Shown: positions 11,389 through 22,715, numbered from the stretch's first letter. The stretch is 64,000 nucleotides of DNA from Sycon ciliatum (GCF_964019385.1 NC_088645.1:45485729-45549728), one strand, 5' to 3'. Made by a program: numbers and translations. The notes: generated by a model not told the origin, from the sequence alone.

Positions 11389-12232
11389 TAAATGCATGTG
11401 AGTACAACTGTTGCAAAAGCACAGCAGCGTGTACCACGGTTCAGCAGTATGTGCAGCACTACCCCCCACCTAAAAAAGACATCCTCTCCTGAGGATGGAA
11501 GCAAAAAAAATGTACAAAACGAGTGACTAAAATGCATGTGATTTAAAAGTACAAGTGTTGCAAACCGCAGCACAGCAGCCTCGTCAGCAAACTCGACTTC
11601 AACACTACTCCCAATGCTGCAGAACAAAGTGTATTGTTGACTCTGACAAGGAAAAGCAGCGGTGATCGCTTGAACTGCTTTTTTTCATTCCCTCATGTCA
11701 CCTACCAGAAGAAGTCACTGATGAATTCTGGAGAAAAAAGCGTTTCTGTCGTAACGAATCTGTGTCCGTTGGTTGTGGGTTGGTTGTGTTTCTATCAATG
11801 ATTGCCATCTTCTCTCCGACTAGAATATCACGTTCCGATTACATTGTTCATGTAACAAACTTTAAATCAGCGCAATGAGTAGAGTGAAAAGCAACTGAAT
11901 GTAACAGAATCACAGCCATTCTGTTCCCGGGACGCAGGACACAAAGGACAAGACTTGTTTGTTACATTATTATTATTGACATGACGGAAAAGAAGACTAC
12001 ACTCAAAGAGACGAACAAGGAGACTGACAAAAGGCCTGTCGACTTCACAGTCGCGCATGCTCATATCACACATGAACGCGACTAGACGAGACCGTTTGGG
12101 GAATGCCATCACACAGGAAAACAACACATCATTATACAACATGAATAGAGCGCTTATCGGTTGAGAAACCCCCTTTCTTTGATAGTATTTGGACTAGAAA
12201 ATGTTGAAAATGTGTTTCTTATCCTGTTTCAG

Positions 12233-12275
12233 GTATTCCCGGCACCTGCTTCACAACTGGCATTCCTGTTCCAAG
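12233..12275 (+). CDS. 43-nt exon of an unidentified gene
   Basis: A strong acceptor (TTCTTATCCTGTTTCAG) and a strong donor (AAG|GTGAGA) bracket 43 nt that can read GIPGTCFTTGIPVP. No neighbouring exon could be joined to it and the gene is not recognised. The call rests on splice-site quality. Confidence 0.4.
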
Positions 12276-12369
12276 GTGAGAGGGGAGAGTCCAATGCATT
12301 GAAATCCACCCATGTAATATTCTTACTTTAGTACAGCCCATATCACAAGCCGTGCTGCAACTTTTTGCA

Positions 12370-12677
12370 CAACGCCTTCAGACTGCCCCCCCCCCCCCCC
12401 CCCCCGCGCGTGCATATTAGTACACACACATACACACACCGCAAACCAGATCTGCCCATCGCGGAAGCGATGATAGCGAACAGCTATGTTAGACATAGCA
12501 ACTTGTGCTGGGATTACACCATTCAACAACTACATACACATACATACATACATACATACATACATACACATGTGCGTGCGCGCGTGCGCACACACACACA
12601 TACACACACACATTAACTAAGACTCACAGCAACTTGCGGTACGGGGAGTGCCGGCCAGTGGAGTGAGAGGCTACGGA

Positions 12678-12743
<66 letters not shown>

Positions 12744-12918
12744 GACACACACCATGTACACACACAGACACACACCATGTACCATGTATACGCCCGTCGC
12801 AAGAGAAGCACGCAAATCTGCAAATGCACTGGATGTGCACCCACAGATTTTCTCTTAGAGCAACGATAGCGGATCTGATTCTGAATGAAACACACACACT
12901 AACACACACACACTCACA

Positions 12919-12966
<48 letters not shown>

Positions 12967-12995
12967 CACACGCACACACACACACACACGCACGC

Positions 12996-13036
<41 letters not shown>

Positions 13037-13106
13037 CACACACACTCACACATACACACACACACATACACACACACACACACACATACACACACACACA
13101 CACACG
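12370..13106. repeat. C-run and AC/ACAT microsatellite cluster
   Basis: A C-run of about 19 at 12387, (ACAT)n and (AC)n at 12533-12615, pure (AC)n at 12679-12740, and a long impure (AC)n at 12890-13106. The intervening sequence is unique. Cys/Val and His/Thr frames through it are artefacts. Confidence 0.92.
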
Positions 13107-13265
13107 GAACATCTTTGACATGATGGTAGCTCTCAGCATGTTTCGACTGAAAGCAACACACCGCTATCAGTACGGTGGTATAGTTCTGTGACATACATCA
13201 GCTTCAATGTGGCACTCCACCCTTTCATGGCAATAATTGAGTGGACCATTGGACTGTGCATGGCT

Positions 13266-13769
13266 CTACGTACCAAGACACTGAATGCATGCAGACAGGC
13301 ATTCACTATACTGCTCCAAGATGCAATCATGCAGGAAATACCACTTTACATTTGTGTCATGATGTGCGGAGCGAAACAGATTGGACAACCGTGTGAGACG
13401 ACACAGCATGATTCTCCGTCCCTCTTGCATTTCATTATGGCTACATTCTGGAGGTGTATACGATTTCGAAACCAGCACCACAAACGTTTGGTTTGGTGAT
13501 TTCGGAGGATGTTCTAACCTGTCAACCTGCTTCTTCATTTCCTTGCTATTAGGATGTTTGGGGATGATCCCTGAAATGGGCCACTCAGATCCATTGATTT
13601 TGCGGACGCGGCTGCTTTCCTTGTACCACTCTGCTAGTAGACGGCACATCCCAACCCGACTCCTGCAGGAGATAGAAGAAATAGGAGTCTGGTTTGAAAC
13701 CACATGGCTGTGTCGCAACCTTTGGAACAAGGTTGGCGATAAGTTCATCCGAAGGGTCTGCAGGTGCAT
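13266..13769 (-). CDS. Unrecognised open frame, doubtful
   Basis: A 167-codon minus frame of mixed composition, with stretches such as SEWPISGIIPKHPNSKEM and LTRLSNLFRSAHHDTNVKW. The opposite strand is open over an overlapping span (13381-14052), so at most one is coding. No domain or splice context supports either. It could be a decayed element ORF. Confidence 0.15.
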   Translation of the reverse strand: MHLQTLRMNLSPTLFQRLRHSHVVSNQTPISSISCRSRVGMCRLLAEWYKESSRVRKINGSEWPISGIIPKHPNSKEMKKQVDRLEHPPKSPNQTFVVLVSKSYTPPECSHNEMQEGRRIMLCRLTRLSNLFRSAHHDTNVKWYFLHDCILEQYSECLSACIQCLGT

Positions 13770-14139
13770 ACAAATGATTGCAATGGAAGTGCACTACCAG
13801 CAGGTACAGAAGCGGGCACAGCGCACAGCGCTAGCAATCACCGATGCCTCGACTACGTCTTCTCACAGCTCTCTTGCAAAGAGGCGGCACACAAAAGGAG
13901 GCGGCGGTGGTGGTTTGAAAGGCGGAGGGGCGTATGGCCTTGGTCACAGCGAGGCATGGACGATGTTCTTGACCGCTCGTGATGGTTTCATAGGTTACCA
14001 TGTCCCCGTTTCTGCTTCGCTTGCCCTGGGCAGGCAAGCGAAGCTTCTGTAAGCGTTCACCGCTTACAGAACTAATCGCTCACCAAGGGTGTGTGTGGGT
14101 GTGGGTGTCTGTGCTAAGCTTTGCGAACATGAGCATGCA

Positions 14140-14170
14140 CACATCAACACACACACACACGCACACACAC

Positions 14171-14216
<46 letters not shown>
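14140..14216. repeat. (AC)n microsatellite
   Basis: Nearly pure AC dinucleotide tract with occasional GC interruptions. Confidence 0.92.
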
Positions 14217-14217
<1 letters not shown>

Positions 14218-14389
14218 CACACACTGTACAGTTATCATGCATACGTGTGTCGCAAGAGCAGCTTGCTAATCTGCACTGAATGTGCGCCAATAGATTTCTT
14301 CTTATAGCTACGATACTGGACAAATCTGTATGGAGCAGATCAAGACTAGCGCTAGATAACTGCCTAATCCCTACAAGTTGACCGCTTTG

Positions 14390-14930
14390 AGTGCATCTGT
14401 AATCATCGCTCTGTCATGTACGTGCATGCATTGCTCTTCTAAGTATGCATTGTTCGCGTATGTGTGCACCTCTCCTGTATGTATGCTGTACCATGCTGAT
14501 GCGTACTCAGCTGGTCCATGGGTGCTCTGCTCCGCTTCGCTGTGTATGTATCGCTATTTCATGCATGTATCGCTATTCCATGTATGTATCATTATTCCAT
14601 GTATGTATCGTTATTCCAATTGCTATTCTATGCATACATCGCTGCTCATGTATATCGGCTAGCAAGCCTTGATTGCCCTGGTGGTTCTGTGCATGCATCG
14701 CTATTAATTTCATGTATGCATGGCTATTCATGCATGTGTCGTTATTCCGTTTATGCTTCGCCATTCACGTGTGCCCGTGTATTCCATAATAGACGAGAGA
14801 GTGACTCGTACGTATTGCAATTTTTTTTTAAAGCATGCGTCGCCATTCCTGTTTGCATCGCTATTCAATGTATGCGCCGCTGGTATGCACCGCGGTCTCA
14901 CATATGCATGAGCATCTCGTGTTATGCATG
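14390..14930. repeat. Degenerate minisatellite of about 16 bp
   Basis: Many loosely spaced copies of CATGTATCGCTATTC-like units, tightest at 14540-14640 and dispersed to 14930. Frames through it repeat Met-Tyr-Arg-Tyr type peptides and are not considered coding. Confidence 0.7.
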
Positions 14931-15149
14931 ACTGTCACGTGACGAACATGATACATGTACAATGTACATGTAGATTTTTTACCGTGCATACGCGTACGAG
15001 AAGTTGAAGTAGTATAATCATGGTGTTATAAAATCTCTATTTTGTTAGGATCACATCACGCATACTTGAGTACTTCCCTGGTTTCAGTTTTTCAGCTGTT
15101 CCAAATGCCATGATTCATGAAATCCATTTCTTTTCTATTTCGGCTCTCA

Positions 15150-15960
15150 TACCCGCTGGGCCACGCCGGATACTGAGTACCGTGTTGGTCGGTGGTGGTG
15201 GTGGTGTGGCTGGCTTGTGTTTGGCGGCGCGTACGCCAGCAGCACCACCTCTGCTGCCGCCGCCACTGTCTCCGTACTACCTTCCCGCCGTACGCGCGTC
15301 TGCATGCCCTGCTTCTTCTCCTGCTGCTGCTGCTGGTGGTGCCCGGGCGGCGCTTGTGCGGGCTGGTGGGCCAGGCATGCTGTTACCCGGCTTATGCCCC
15401 CCCCCCCCCCCCCCGCTTCCCCCTCCCTCTCTCATTTGATGGACTTGACTTTGTGTGCATGATTTTTTGGCGCTACATGTCTGCCCAGCTTCCTGTGCCA
15501 GCCTAGACATGCTAGCATGTTCCTGCTGAGCTCCTTCTTATTGCCTTGTTTTGCTTTTTGCCTATTTTTACTGCGCAAGCATGGTTTTTTCTTCTTTCCT
15601 ACATAGCATATTTTTGTCACATAGAACCGGTTGCCCTTGCTCGTAAAAATTAATTACGTTTGCCACGAGAACTATAATCAGGCGGTTTGCAATGTGCAGT
15701 CATGGTGGTTCGTGTGGGTGCTGATTTAAAGCCTTAAGTCCGAGGTGAACAGCAACTGGTGTTCCTTGCCTTGCCAGGTGCACAGATGCATGATGTCAAC
15801 AGAGACTTCAAGAAATCGTTGGGGGGGGGGGGCGTTCGGCTGCTCAGGGAGCCCACGTGGCCCAGGCGCTCATTCTCACTGCCATCCCGAAGTCAACGTG
15901 GCACCAAACACTCCAAGATGGTTCGTTGGAATTTCTCACCCCCCCCCCACAGGCTAACAT
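15150..15960. other. GC-rich interval with C- and G-runs
   Basis: Locally GC-rich, with GGT and CTG repeats at 15190-15350, a C-run near 15398, a G-run near 15821 and a C-run near 15942. A Pro/Ala/Gly-rich frame on + spans 15110-15439 but is composition-driven. No exon is supported. Confidence 0.4.
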
Positions 15961-16386
15961 TGCCCCCACCGTAGGCTAACCGTTACGGCGTACAACTACG
16001 CCTCGATTTGTCCCGACTCCCTAGGCTAGCACCCCGAAATACTTGATTGTTTTGCTGTGTTGATACACAGTGGCTGTCCCCATGCACAAACAGTGTTGTG
16101 ACTGGAGAAGGTTGAGTTCCTGTGTCTGGAGAGTTGTTTAGGGCGACGCCTCCCCCCCCCCCCCCCTCACCCTTGTCGACCCCTAAATTAAAATGGTTCA
16201 TATGGCTGTGTGTGCGTATAGACCCAACACAGCCTCGGTACCGATCGGTACAAATTCTGAGAATGCATGACATCCGTTGGCGAGCCAACGGGGAGTCAAG
16301 ATTGTTATCCATGGCAATGCCTTTCCCAATAGTATGACATGCAGGACTGAGTCCAGTGAGGTTGGGGTTGATTATTCCAGCTACTG

Positions 16387-16686
16387 CTAGCTCAAGACAC
16401 TTTGGCGGAATCAGCGACAGTGTCCAACACTGTAGAATCCAGTGCCACCAAGACTGCAAGAGTACATAACCCCCAGAGCAGGGAGTCGTAAAATACCGGT
16501 ATTTTACGACTCCCTGCTCCAGAGTGTGCAACACTGTAAGTCTGTAGAATGCAGTGCCACCAAGACTCAAGCAAGAGTACACATAACCCCCAGAGCAGGG
16601 AGTCGTAAAATACCGGTATTTTACGACTCCCTGCTCCAGAGTGTGCAACACTGTAGAATGCAGTACTTGCGCAGTGCCACCAAGAG
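16387..16686. repeat. Palindrome-bearing tandem array, block 1
   Basis: Two units of the array (117-bp spacing), each holding a perfect 38-bp palindrome at 16479-16516 and 16596-16633. The half-site is CAGGGAGTCGTAAAATACC. The palindromes are flanked by CCCCAGAG and CTCCAGAG. A palindrome-free remnant (CAACACTGTAGAATCC) precedes them at about 16420. Confidence 0.88.
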
Positions 16687-18043
16687 TTTTTTTTTTTTTT
16701 TTTTTAGTAGTAAAAGCCTCTTTTACGGACGAACAAAACACAATTTGCCATGGCGGAGGATTGAAAACAAATCACAATCATAATGATGACGTCGCATGTG
16801 ATCAGACAGCAAGAGAAGCATAGCATAGTTCGCACAATCACGGGGCAAGGCTCAACGGGACACCCTAGCCTCCACGACAGCCAGGGAGGCACAGCCATCC
16901 ATTGGAGGCTGCCAAACTCGGCGAGCCCCACGCAGACACATGACACTCGAACGCAGCAGGGCGAAAGACAGCCTGCAGCGGAGGTGGGCAATTAGCACAG
17001 AATACGCCTCCCTCCCACGTAGCGACTGGAGATGTGCAATCCGGCTCACCAGTGCAGCGGCACCCTTGCCGCATCCTCCGGTGGAAGAGAGCACAAAGGG
17101 GAGAAAAGTGGATCGCTCCACTTCTCGGACTCTCCGATCATATCGACGCCGTTTCTCTTGCTCATGGTGCCGGTAGCAGCCAGAGAGAGAGGAGGTGCGG
17201 TTCGAAGACGCATAAGGGTTGAACACCCGTACATCAATAAAAGTGCGTTCGAACCGACCCCCCCAAACTCCGCTGGCCACCACATCCAAACGAGCTTGAT
17301 CCTCGGTTGATGCTGACCGGAGCTGAAACTGCTCCCCAGTCAGGGGTTGGAGATGTGGCTCCACTGCGACGTTGTGGGCGACACCCTTCAATGAGCTTGC
17401 CAGTATGTCGCGCACCTCGTTGTGGCGGATCGAGGGGAACCCACCGAAAGGACAGGACAAGGCGTGAGCAGTGGTGAATGCCTTCTCGCAAACACAGGTG
17501 GTTGGCAGGCGAGAAGGCGTCCAACCGTAACGGAGGCAGAGGCCATCCCGGAATTCCCCCTTCGACAAAGCGAAGCCATGGCGAGCGATGGGTCGGCAGG
17601 TAAGCCAGCTTGATGCTCCCTTCTCCTCTGCCAGACTGATAGCGAGATCGAGTTCGCTGTGTTCGGTGCGGAACGTATCGGCAGCTATCTTCATTGCCTT
17701 TCTGGCCTCAGAGCGAGCCTGACTCTTGGCCCTGCGGACACAGGCAAGAGCATCATCGAGGTGCTCTTCTTGCGCCATGATCTTGTCGTACAGCGCAGTG
17801 GTGATTAGCCTGGAGGTGCCGTACTGTGAGCCAAAAGTGGCAGGGTTGGCCACGCCGAGGCCTCCATGCCGGCAGGGGAAAGTGAGCAAAATGCGTTCAG
17901 CTTCACTGGGCGCCGTCCGTCCACTAATGGCAGGGATTAGGCGGCGGTGGATGATGTCCTCCAGGGGTGCCAGCTGTTCTGCAGCACCATCGAGAACCCG
18001 ACACAGGAAGGACCACCGGTGTTGGAGGCTGTTCACCAGTGCA
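16687..18043 (-). mobile_element. 5'-truncated LINE with RLE-type C-terminus
   Basis: A minus-strand non-LTR element whose 3' end is the T-run at 16687 (poly(A) on minus), preceded by a 3' UTR word GTACAAGAGGC-like sequence shared with the copies at 25.9 and 27.95 kb. AGTGCCACCAAGAG occurs on both sides (about 16672-16686 and 18044-18058) and can be read as a 14-bp target duplication, although it is also part of the array unit. Only the post-RT part is present. Confidence 0.8.
16852..18043 (-). CDS. LINE ORF, C-terminal part (thumb, zinc knuckle, RLE-like domain)
   Basis: About 395 open codons without an internal stop. Order: post-RT region (LLTFPCRHGGLGVANPA), EKGASSWLTCRP, then CVCEKAFTTAHALSC, a CxC-x7-HxxxC knuckle. 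Next come RHNEVRD and VEPHLQPLTGE, then RLDVVASGVWGGRFERTFID, where the two Asp about 16 residues apart and the following VRV resemble the PD-(D/E)xK core of R2/R4-type endonucleases. The RLE assignment is inference. The upstream RT is missing. The similar ORFs at 18.3, 26, 44 and 62.7 kb belong to the same superfamily. Confidence 0.75.
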
Positions 18044-18350
18044 GAGTGCCACCAAGAGTACATAACCCCCAGAGCAGGGAGTCGTAAAATACCGGTATTT
18101 TACGACTCCCTGCCCCAGAGTGTGCAACACTGTAGAATGCAGTGCCACCAAGAGTACATAACCCCCAGAGCAGGGAGTCGTAAAATACCGGTATTTTACG
18201 ACTCCCTGCTCCAGAGTGTGCAACACTGTAGAATGCAGTGCCACCAAGAGTACCCATCATCACCCCCAGAGCAGGGAGTCGTAAAATACCGGTATTTTAC
18301 GACTCCCTGCCCCAGAGTGTGCAACACTGTAGAATGCAGTGCCACCAAGA
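18044..18350. repeat. Palindrome-bearing tandem array, block 2
   Basis: Three units spaced 96 and 101 bp, with palindromes at 18075-18112, 18171-18208 and 18272-18309. The first has exact 8-bp CCCCAGAG flanks on both sides (18067-18074 and 18113-18120). The non-palindrome part reads GTGTGCAACACTGTAGAATG, then CAGTGCCACCAAGAG. The block separates two head-to-head LINE copies. Confidence 0.9.
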
Positions 18351-20313
18351 ATCCGAAGTGTTATCGGCAAGGCCATATTGATGGTAGTAGGCCCAGCAAT
18401 TCAGCAAGCCACAGGGTGCCTCCAACTGTGTGCAGGCCAACAGAGCGGCATAGAAGCAGCCATCCACGCTATGCGATCCGCATTCGCGCAAGACGACACT
18501 GAGGCCGTGCTCCTAGCCGATGCATCAAATGCGTTCAATCGTATCAACCGCAACGTATGCATTCGCAACATCCAGCATCTGTGCCCAGAATTCTCCACCA
18601 CCATCGTCAATACGTACCGGTCCCCATCCCGGCTGTTCGTCGGTGGCGAGACCATTCTCTCCTGTGAAGGAACTACACAAGGCGATCCGCTCGCAATGAC
18701 GATGTATGCGTTGGGCACCGTGCCTCTCATCCGTCGTGCTGCCTCTAGCAAGGCCGTACAAGCGTGGCTCGCAGATGATTCCACAGCAGCAAGCACTCTC
18801 ACCAGGCTTCATAAGTGGTGGTCCATCCTGGAAGAAGAAGGTCCATCCTATGGATACTACATCAACGCCAAAAAGTCGATACTTTTGGTGAAGCCCGAGT
18901 GCTTAGATCGAGCCAGGGAAATCTTCCAGGACTCCAGCATAGACATCCGGTCGGATGGGTGTCGCCACCTAGGTGCCGTCCTCGGATCACCAACATTCTG
19001 TTCGGCATATGTGTCAGGCAAGGCGGATGAGTGGTGTCGCGAAGTGGATGTTCTGGCTGAGTTCGCCCGCACCCAACCACAAGCGGCATTTGCTGCCTTC
19101 GGCCAGGGAGTTCGCCATAAGTGGTCCTTTGTCGCCCGGACAGTGCCAAATACGACCGACCTGCTCGCACCCTTGGCCCTGAGGAAAGAATCCGTAGCAA
19201 ATTCATCCCTGCCATCATCAACCGCGTCCCGCCAGGAGACATCGAGCGTGCCATGCTGGCCCTACCGTGCAGGGACGGAGGGCTGGGGATCGTCAACCCA
19301 TCCTCCCTTGCCTCCCAGTTCCAGGACTCTATGCATATTACCAAGTCTCTCAAGCAGAAGATCCTCCAACAAGATCAGTCAGCAGAAGGCGTCTCAGCTG
19401 CTACCATCACAGCGAAGGCAGAGATTGTTTCCCAGTCCCGGCGCCTGGCGAAGGAAGCTGTTGCCTCGGTCATTGCCACCTCCACCAGCACCGCAGAGCG
19501 CACCCTGAATCTTGCTGCTGAAAAGGGCGCCTCCAGCTGGTTGACCTGTCGGCCCCTTCGTCAGTATGGTTTCAACCTACACAAGCAGGCGTTCTGGGAC
19601 GCTCTCTGCCTACGGTATGGTTGGACCCCTCCAGGCCTGCCAACAGAATGTGTGTGCGGCAAAGCGTTTTCACCGGAACACGCGCTGTCTTGCCCAACTG
19701 GTGGCTACCCCGCCATGCGGCATAATGATCTACGGGATCTCACCGCATCTCTCCTGCGTGAAGTGGCCCATGATGTCCAGGTCGAGCCACATCTCCAGCC
19801 GCTAACCGGTGAGACCTTCCGTCACCATTCCGCCATCTCCGAGGATGGTGCCCGCCTGGATGTGGCCACATCGGGTGTCTGGGGTGGACGTTTCGAACGG
19901 GCACTACTGGGGGTGACATCCGGATGTTCAACCCGCACGCCCGCTCCAACCGCCAGCAGTCCATCACGGCCACCTACCGGAAGCATGAGGCCAAGAAAAG
20001 GCGCGCGTACGAAGAACGCGTCCGGGAAGTTGAACACGCGTCTTTTTCTCCCATTGTGGTCAGTGCTTCCGGCGGCTACGGCAAGTCCGCCTCCGCTTTT
20101 TTCAAGCGTGTCGCCTCTATGCTCGCCGATAAGAGAAAGGAGCCCTTCTCCTCACTTCTTGCCTTTATAAGGTCAAGGGTTTCCTTTTCTCTTGTTCGTG
20201 CCTCCAATGCCAGCCTCCGTGGTCACCGCAGGCCACGGTCTCAAGATGCCCGCCAGAGAGTCATTGACTCTGATGCTTCTGTGGTCCTTGCTGCTGCAGA
20301 GTGCTTTCGGTAA
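18351..20313 (+). pseudogene. LINE reverse transcriptase/endonuclease ORF with two frameshifts
   Basis: Frame 1 (to about 19190) carries RT motifs LQLCAGQQSGIEAAIHAM, VLLADASNAFNRINR, CEGTTQGDPLAM and WLADDSTAAS, the last being the catalytic box with Leu where Tyr is usual. A shift near 19180 moves to the frame with RSKFIPAI, ALPCRDGGLGIVNP, the CVCGKAFSPEHALSC knuckle and ARLDVATSGVWGGRFE. A second shift in a G-run near 19908 leads to the last part (MFNPHARSNR to the stop at 20313). The copy is inactive as it stands. The RT motifs differ from CR1/L2 and fit early-branching LINEs. Confidence 0.8.
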
Positions 20314-20607
20314 CTATCCGTGGCGTGTTTGGCTACTGTTCTGCTTCATCCCCCCCCCCCCCCCATTTCATGATTTTGCATGTTATCATTTTCTCGGATT
20401 CCGGTTTTCCACTCTGTTATGTTCGAATCCATAGTCTGTCTGTACATGATTTGTACGCAACTTCTCATTGTTTTTTTGTTTTTTTTTACCAGGCGTGGGC
20501 CATCCCCTGATCATAGGTGCCAAACATTTTGCGTTTTTCAATGTGAACTAGGCTTGTATAATACGAAAAAAAGAAAGTTACGACTCCTTGTAAAAAAAAA
20601 AAGAAAA
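18351..20607 (+). mobile_element. 5'-truncated LINE with RT and RLE-type C-terminus
   Basis: Begins within the RT domain immediately after CAGTGCCACCAAGA and ends in an A-rich tail (20590-20607) followed again by GTGCCACCAAGAG, giving an apparent duplication of about 12 bp. The 3' UTR contains ACCAGGCGTGGGCCATCCCC (from about 20490), shared with the copy at 62.7-63.2 kb but not with the minus copies, so it is a different subfamily. The coding region is on +. Confidence 0.8.
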
Positions 20608-20985
20608 AAAGTGCCACCAAGAGTACATAACCCCCAGAGCAGGGAGTCGTAAAATACCGGTATTTTACGACTCCCTGCCCCAGAGTGTGCAACGCCTGAT
20701 CCAGCTTTGCATAGGGTCTTGGTCGAGCGTAATCGGATCTTTGCGTCATACTAATACCGCTCATTTCATAATAATAATAATAATAATAATAACATCTGAG
20801 AGTCGTGGGTACTCTTGGATCAAAAACAATGGTGCCCTGCCTCGAGACCGGCCTCGCGCTGGTATGGAGTGCACGCATGACATCAGAAGATCCGATTACG
20901 CTCGACCAAGACCCTATGCAGAGCTGGATCAGGCATTGCACACTCTGGGGGGGGGTTATGTACTCTTGGTGGCACACATCAACAG
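20608..20985. repeat. Palindrome array block 3 in an imperfect inverted repeat
   Basis: The left arm (20611-20755) has one palindrome at 20640-20677 with exact CCCCAGAG flanks (20632-20639, 20678-20685), then GATCCAGCTTTGCATAGGG. The right arm (about 20870-20985) is the reverse complement of the arm but has only a G-run where the palindrome should be, so it looks like the form without the insert. An (ATA)n run lies at 20768-20792. Confidence 0.85.
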
Positions 20986-21019
20986 GCAACAAGATGCCAC
21001 AGGAAAGCCGGTTACAGCC

Positions 21020-21609
21020 AGACCTCGCTTAATTTAACCGCACACATCCGTTTTCCACAAAAAATATCCGGACAGGCGAGGGAACTGGATAACCAAACAC
21101 CGGTTTTAAAAGTGGGATGCACCACGTATGCTGTAAATCTGTAACCAGCTATTTTGTTCCTGATGGCGAGGGATCCGGATAAAAGAGGACCGGACAAGCG
21201 AGGTCTGACTGTACTAGTCTTTCCGCAAATCGGCCCGTTTTTTCTTTGCCTATTCGGATTTTCGCTAAGCTCAAGTACACATCAGATTCAGTTGCACAAT
21301 CAGCTGCTTGTTTGAAAATCGGCTAAAAGAATTGTTGGCATATTTGCTTCAACTTCGGATTGGTGAGATATTGGAAGATTCGGAGAAGGCGGAGAGCCCG
21401 AACGTGCGGATTTTCAAAATCAGATCAGGAACAAAAACAAAAAACCGAAACAATTCTTCTGTTTGTATTTACAGTGATCCCCGCCCCCCCCCCCCCCCGG
21501 GACCGGTTAATACTTTCCTTCTCTTTATTTTGCACTACATTATTATTAGTTCGTATCGGAGTATTATTATTATTTATTCGTATGTTAATAAGGCAGTCCC
21601 CACAGACTC
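21020..21609. other. Unassigned interval with a C-run
   Basis: Contains an inverted motif pair (GCCAGACCTCGCTTAATT near 21017 and GCGAGGTCTGACTGTA near 21200) that may mark a 190-bp MITE, and a C-run near 21484. No coding sequence is supported. Confidence 0.35.
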
Positions 21610-22030
21610 AAGCGGGATTCACAGAAGCTTTTTTGCGATGCGACACGCGATGCGACAGGCGCGAAACCGGGAAAACCCCAAATCGCAGCCATGTCGCACC
21701 CCACGCAACTGCCGCAACTGGGCCATCGCAGGCCATCGCAGAAGTTGAGCTTGGCTCAACTTTTGCGATGCGATGCGATAAGCGATTTGGGGTACGATCT
21801 TGACCTTTTCTACAGCAAAGTTGTACAAAGGTTCAAGAGTTGCCTATCAATTTGTAGAAGTTGTGTCAAACCACGTGAATATCATGCTGACGTACCTAAA
21901 TCAGCAAAACTTTGTCGCATCGCTGACTTCTTCTGTGAATGGTATTTCGCGAGTTCGCATCGCACGCATCCATCGCAGATCGCGTCGCATTGCGTGTCGC
22001 ATCGCAAAAAAGGTTCTGTGAATCCCGCTT
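21610..22030. mobile_element. TA-flanked MITE, copy 1
   Basis: 421 bp with terminal inverted repeats of about 45 bp beginning AAGCGGGATTCACAGAAGC, followed by GCGATGCGACACGCGATGCG. TA follows the right end, while the left flank reads TC. The centre is not coding. Confidence 0.8.
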
Positions 22031-22055
22031 TAAGGTCTTCTTACGGGGTACCCTA

Positions 22056-22467
22056 AAGCGGGATTCACTGAAGCTTTTTTGCGATGCGACACGCGATGCG
22101 ACTGCCGCGAAACCGGGAAATCCCCAAATCGCAGGCATCTCGCAACCCACGCAACTGCCGCAACGGGGGCCATCGCAGAAGTTGAGCTTGGCTCAACTTT
22201 TGCGATGCGATGCGACAAGGGATTTGGCGTACGATTTTGACCTTTTCTACAGCATAGTTGTACAAAGGTTCAAGAGTTGCCTGTAAATTTGTACAAGTTG
22301 TACCAAACCACGTGAATATCATGGTGACGTACCCAAATCAGCAAGACTTTGCCGCAAGGCTGACTTCTTCTGTGAATGGTATTTTGCGAGTTCGCATCGC
22401 ACGCGTCCATCGCAGATCCCGTCGCATCGCGTGTTGCATCGCAAAAAAGTTTCTGTGAATCCCGCTT
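22056..22467. mobile_element. TA-flanked MITE, copy 2
   Basis: 412 bp, the same family as copy 1 and in the same orientation, only 25 bp away. TA flanks both ends (22054-22055 and 22468-22469), as in Tc1/mariner-type insertions. Internal sequences are clearly related but diverged, so these are separate insertions or an old tandem duplication. Confidence 0.82.
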
Positions 22468-22715
22468 TATCGATGGTGATGCAGCAGTGCGGATATCAGA
22501 TGGAGCGCTATTCCATCTGTCTGCAGTAGGCTCCGGTGGATTATGCTCGCGAAATCATGGAATACTGTAAATATACAAAATTTCGGACTTTCACGATTTT
22601 TGACATTTTGGCGGCGATTTATTTTCGGCGTGGGGTAGAGGGCATGATATAGTGCGACAGATGCTGTGAAAAATTTCATCGGCGTTTTAATTTAGGCGTT
22701 TTGGGTCGGTGCTAG

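Noticed and set aside
12613-13194. Long Cys/Val and His/Thr open frames
   Set aside because: They are translations of (AC)n microsatellites; the frames at 497-839 and 14000-14307 are of the same kind.
13381-14052. 223-codon + frame
   Set aside because: Overlaps an equally plausible minus frame, ends in G-rich low complexity, and shows no recognised motif.
15110-15439. Pro/Gly/Ala-rich + frame
   Set aside because: GC-rich composition and C-runs explain it; no splice or domain support, and other frames are also open.
15983-16741. 252-codon minus frame across the palindrome array
   Set aside because: Most of its length is tandem palindromic units and flanking sequence; repeated peptides reflect the DNA repeat, not a protein family.
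16479-18309. CRISPR-like array
   Set aside because: Repeats are palindromic but the spacers are themselves repeated, the genome is eukaryotic, and no cas genes are present.
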